DNA of 15,599 nucleotides from Candidatus Woesearchaeota archaeon. Lineage in GTDB: Archaea; Nanobdellota; Nanobdellia; Woesearchaeales; CG1-02-33-12. Below the pieces are notes generated by a model. It had not been told where the DNA came from. It did no database searches and saw nothing but the letters and a program-made list of their open reading frames with translations. This document shows positions 15,001-15,599 of the stretch, piece after piece; the first letter of the stretch is position 1; each line of letters opens with the position of its first letter. A program made the position numbers and the translations under genes. The stretch covers positions 1 to 15,599 of the forward strand of contig JAFCEA010000030.1 in assembly GCA_017609385.1 (NCBI GenBank), given 5' to 3'.

Positions 15001-15014
15001 TTTATATATTTAAA
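15001..15014 (+). promoter_or_regulatory. TATA box of the second pilin gene
   Basis: TTTATATATTTAAA lies about 28 bp before ATG 15034 and is preceded by an A/G/C stretch that could act as a BRE. No ribosome-binding site follows, so the message should be leaderless. Confidence 0.6.
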
Positions 15015-15033
15015 CAGGATTTTCTAGATAATA

Positions 15034-15444
15034 ATGGCAATGAGGGGAAAATCACAGGCTTCAATGGAATATCTGCTTGTAGCAGGGTTAATAATTCTTG
15101 TAATTTTGCCTAGCATATATATTTTTTACAGCTATTCACACAGCTCAAATGAGGAAATAAGGCAAAGCCAGCTTAATAAGATAGGATGGGGTATAGTTGA
15201 TGCTGCAGAAAAAGTATATTATCTTGGAGGGCCTTCTAAAACAACCTTTGATGTGACAATGCCCGAAGGCATTAGAAAGATGGAGATATGGTGCAACCAG
15301 GAGCTTGTATTTTTTTTAGCTGATGGTTCAGAGATATCCTTTAAATCAATAGTTAATATAACCACTGAAATACCACTGAAATACCAAATTATGATGGTAG
15401 ATGCTGTTATAATTTTACAAAAAAAGACTACTCTCCTGGACTAA
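15034..15444 (+). CDS. Class III signal peptide pilin-like protein, truncated by an 11-bp tandem duplication
   Basis: The leader MAMRGKS then QASMEYLLVAGLIILVILPS is a class III prepilin signal with Gln8 at +1 and Glu12 at +5. The head includes MPEGIRKMEIWCNQELVFFL, typical of small archaeal pilin-like proteins. The frame ends at TAA 15444 with the odd tail KYQIMMVDAVIILQKKTTLLD. Just before it, accactgaaat is duplicated (15361-15371 and 15372-15382). With one copy removed the frame reads on through TEIPNYDGRCCYNFTKKDYS and PGLKHIVVEAKGDNVLVRVE to TAG 15495-15497, a convincing pilin C-terminus of about 150 aa in total. So the current 136-aa product is probably a mutant form, unless an in-frame A AAA AAG heptamer (15420-15426) allows a -1 slip into the same tail. 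It is leaderless, and the third pilin follows after 8 bp from the restored stop. Confidence 0.85.
   Translation: MAMRGKSQASMEYLLVAGLIILVILPSIYIFYSYSHSSNEEIRQSQLNKIGWGIVDAAEKVYYLGGPSKTTFDVTMPEGIRKMEIWCNQELVFFLADGSEISFKSIVNITTEIPLKYQIMMVDAVIILQKKTTLLD
15361..15382 (+). repeat. Exact 11-bp tandem duplication (accactgaaat x2) in the second pilin
   Basis: Positions 15361-15371 and 15372-15382 are identical, and a partial third copy (acc) follows. Eleven bases change the frame, and collapsing one copy restores a 38-codon continuation ending in a typical pilin C-terminus. This looks like slipped-strand duplication, whether fixed, phase-variable or an assembly effect. Confidence 0.8.
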
Positions 15445-15505
15445 AGCATATAGTGGTTGAGGCAAAGGGAGATAATGTATTAGTTAGAGTTGAATAGGTA
15501 TTAAT

Positions 15506-15599
15506 ATGAAAAAAGCACAATCATCCATAGAAGTTACATTATTGATTGGATTTATGTTTTTGGCATTCAATGTGTTTCTTCTTGTTATTGCTCAGAGAA
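15506..15599 (+). CDS. Third class III signal peptide pilin-like protein (partial, cut by window end)
   Basis: ATG 15506 starts a frame open to the window end, encoding MKKAQSSIEVTLLIGFMFLA then FNVFLLVIAQR. This is a short class III leader: Lys-Lys-Ala before Gln5 (+1), with Glu9 at +5, followed by a hydrophobic helix. A weak AGGT site lies 7 nt upstream, formed around the restored stop of the second pilin, so the two would be coupled if that gene were intact. Gene order (major pilin, then two smaller pilin-like genes) suggests minor pilins. The C-terminal head is beyond the window. Confidence 0.8.
   Translation, partial: MKKAQSSIEVTLLIGFMFLAFNVFLLVIAQR

Overview
The window looks like part of the chromosome of an AT-rich archaeon, most likely a DPANN lineage of the Woesearchaeota/Pacearchaeota kind. 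The lineage is inferred, not proven. Supporting signs are archaeal TATA boxes about 25-30 bp upstream of several starts, leaderless genes alongside genes with GGTGA/GGAGG ribosome-binding sites, class III (archaeal type IV pilin) signal peptides, a stand-alone EMAP-type tRNA-binding protein, and many small hypothetical or secreted proteins with paired cysteines.

Left arm (1-5038, minus strand): two translationally coupled genes (ATGA overlap) for large exported proteins. The upstream one (712 aa) has a pilin-like N-terminus, KKRGQISVFIIIG. The downstream one is a secreted protein with several Ig-like units. Its frame breaks near 1500 but resumes in another frame to the left edge, so the gene encodes at least about 960 aa and is cut by the window end.

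Middle (5039-8973): a 326-bp intergenic stretch with a perfect 11-bp-stem palindrome; a DUF4258/DUF2283 pair resembling a toxin-antitoxin module, whose first gene has no canonical start codon; a tRNA-binding EMAP-type protein (minus); a roughly 190-bp gene-free array of consecutive perfect hairpins; a conserved-looking hypothetical protein (minus); and a membrane-anchored secreted protein (minus) that is also frame-broken near its N-terminus.

Right arm (8974-15599, plus strand): an archaeal type IV pilus or Tad-like secretion locus. It begins with an unusual 613-aa protein (winged helix, five helical repeats spaced exactly 74 residues apart, proline-rich tail). Then come the secretion ATPase, two F-type membrane platform proteins, and three class III pilin-like proteins. 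The second pilin is truncated by an exact 11-bp tandem duplication; removing one copy restores a plausible full-length pilin. The third runs off the right edge.

As an inferred system, the ATPase and two platform proteins would assemble pilins processed by a class III prepilin peptidase (not in the window). The 613-aa repeat protein is a candidate cytoplasmic partner, and the large minus-strand proteins are candidate pilus-associated or surface adhesins. Three of the four coding lesions fall in exported or surface proteins, which could mean variable surface genes, gene decay or assembly error.
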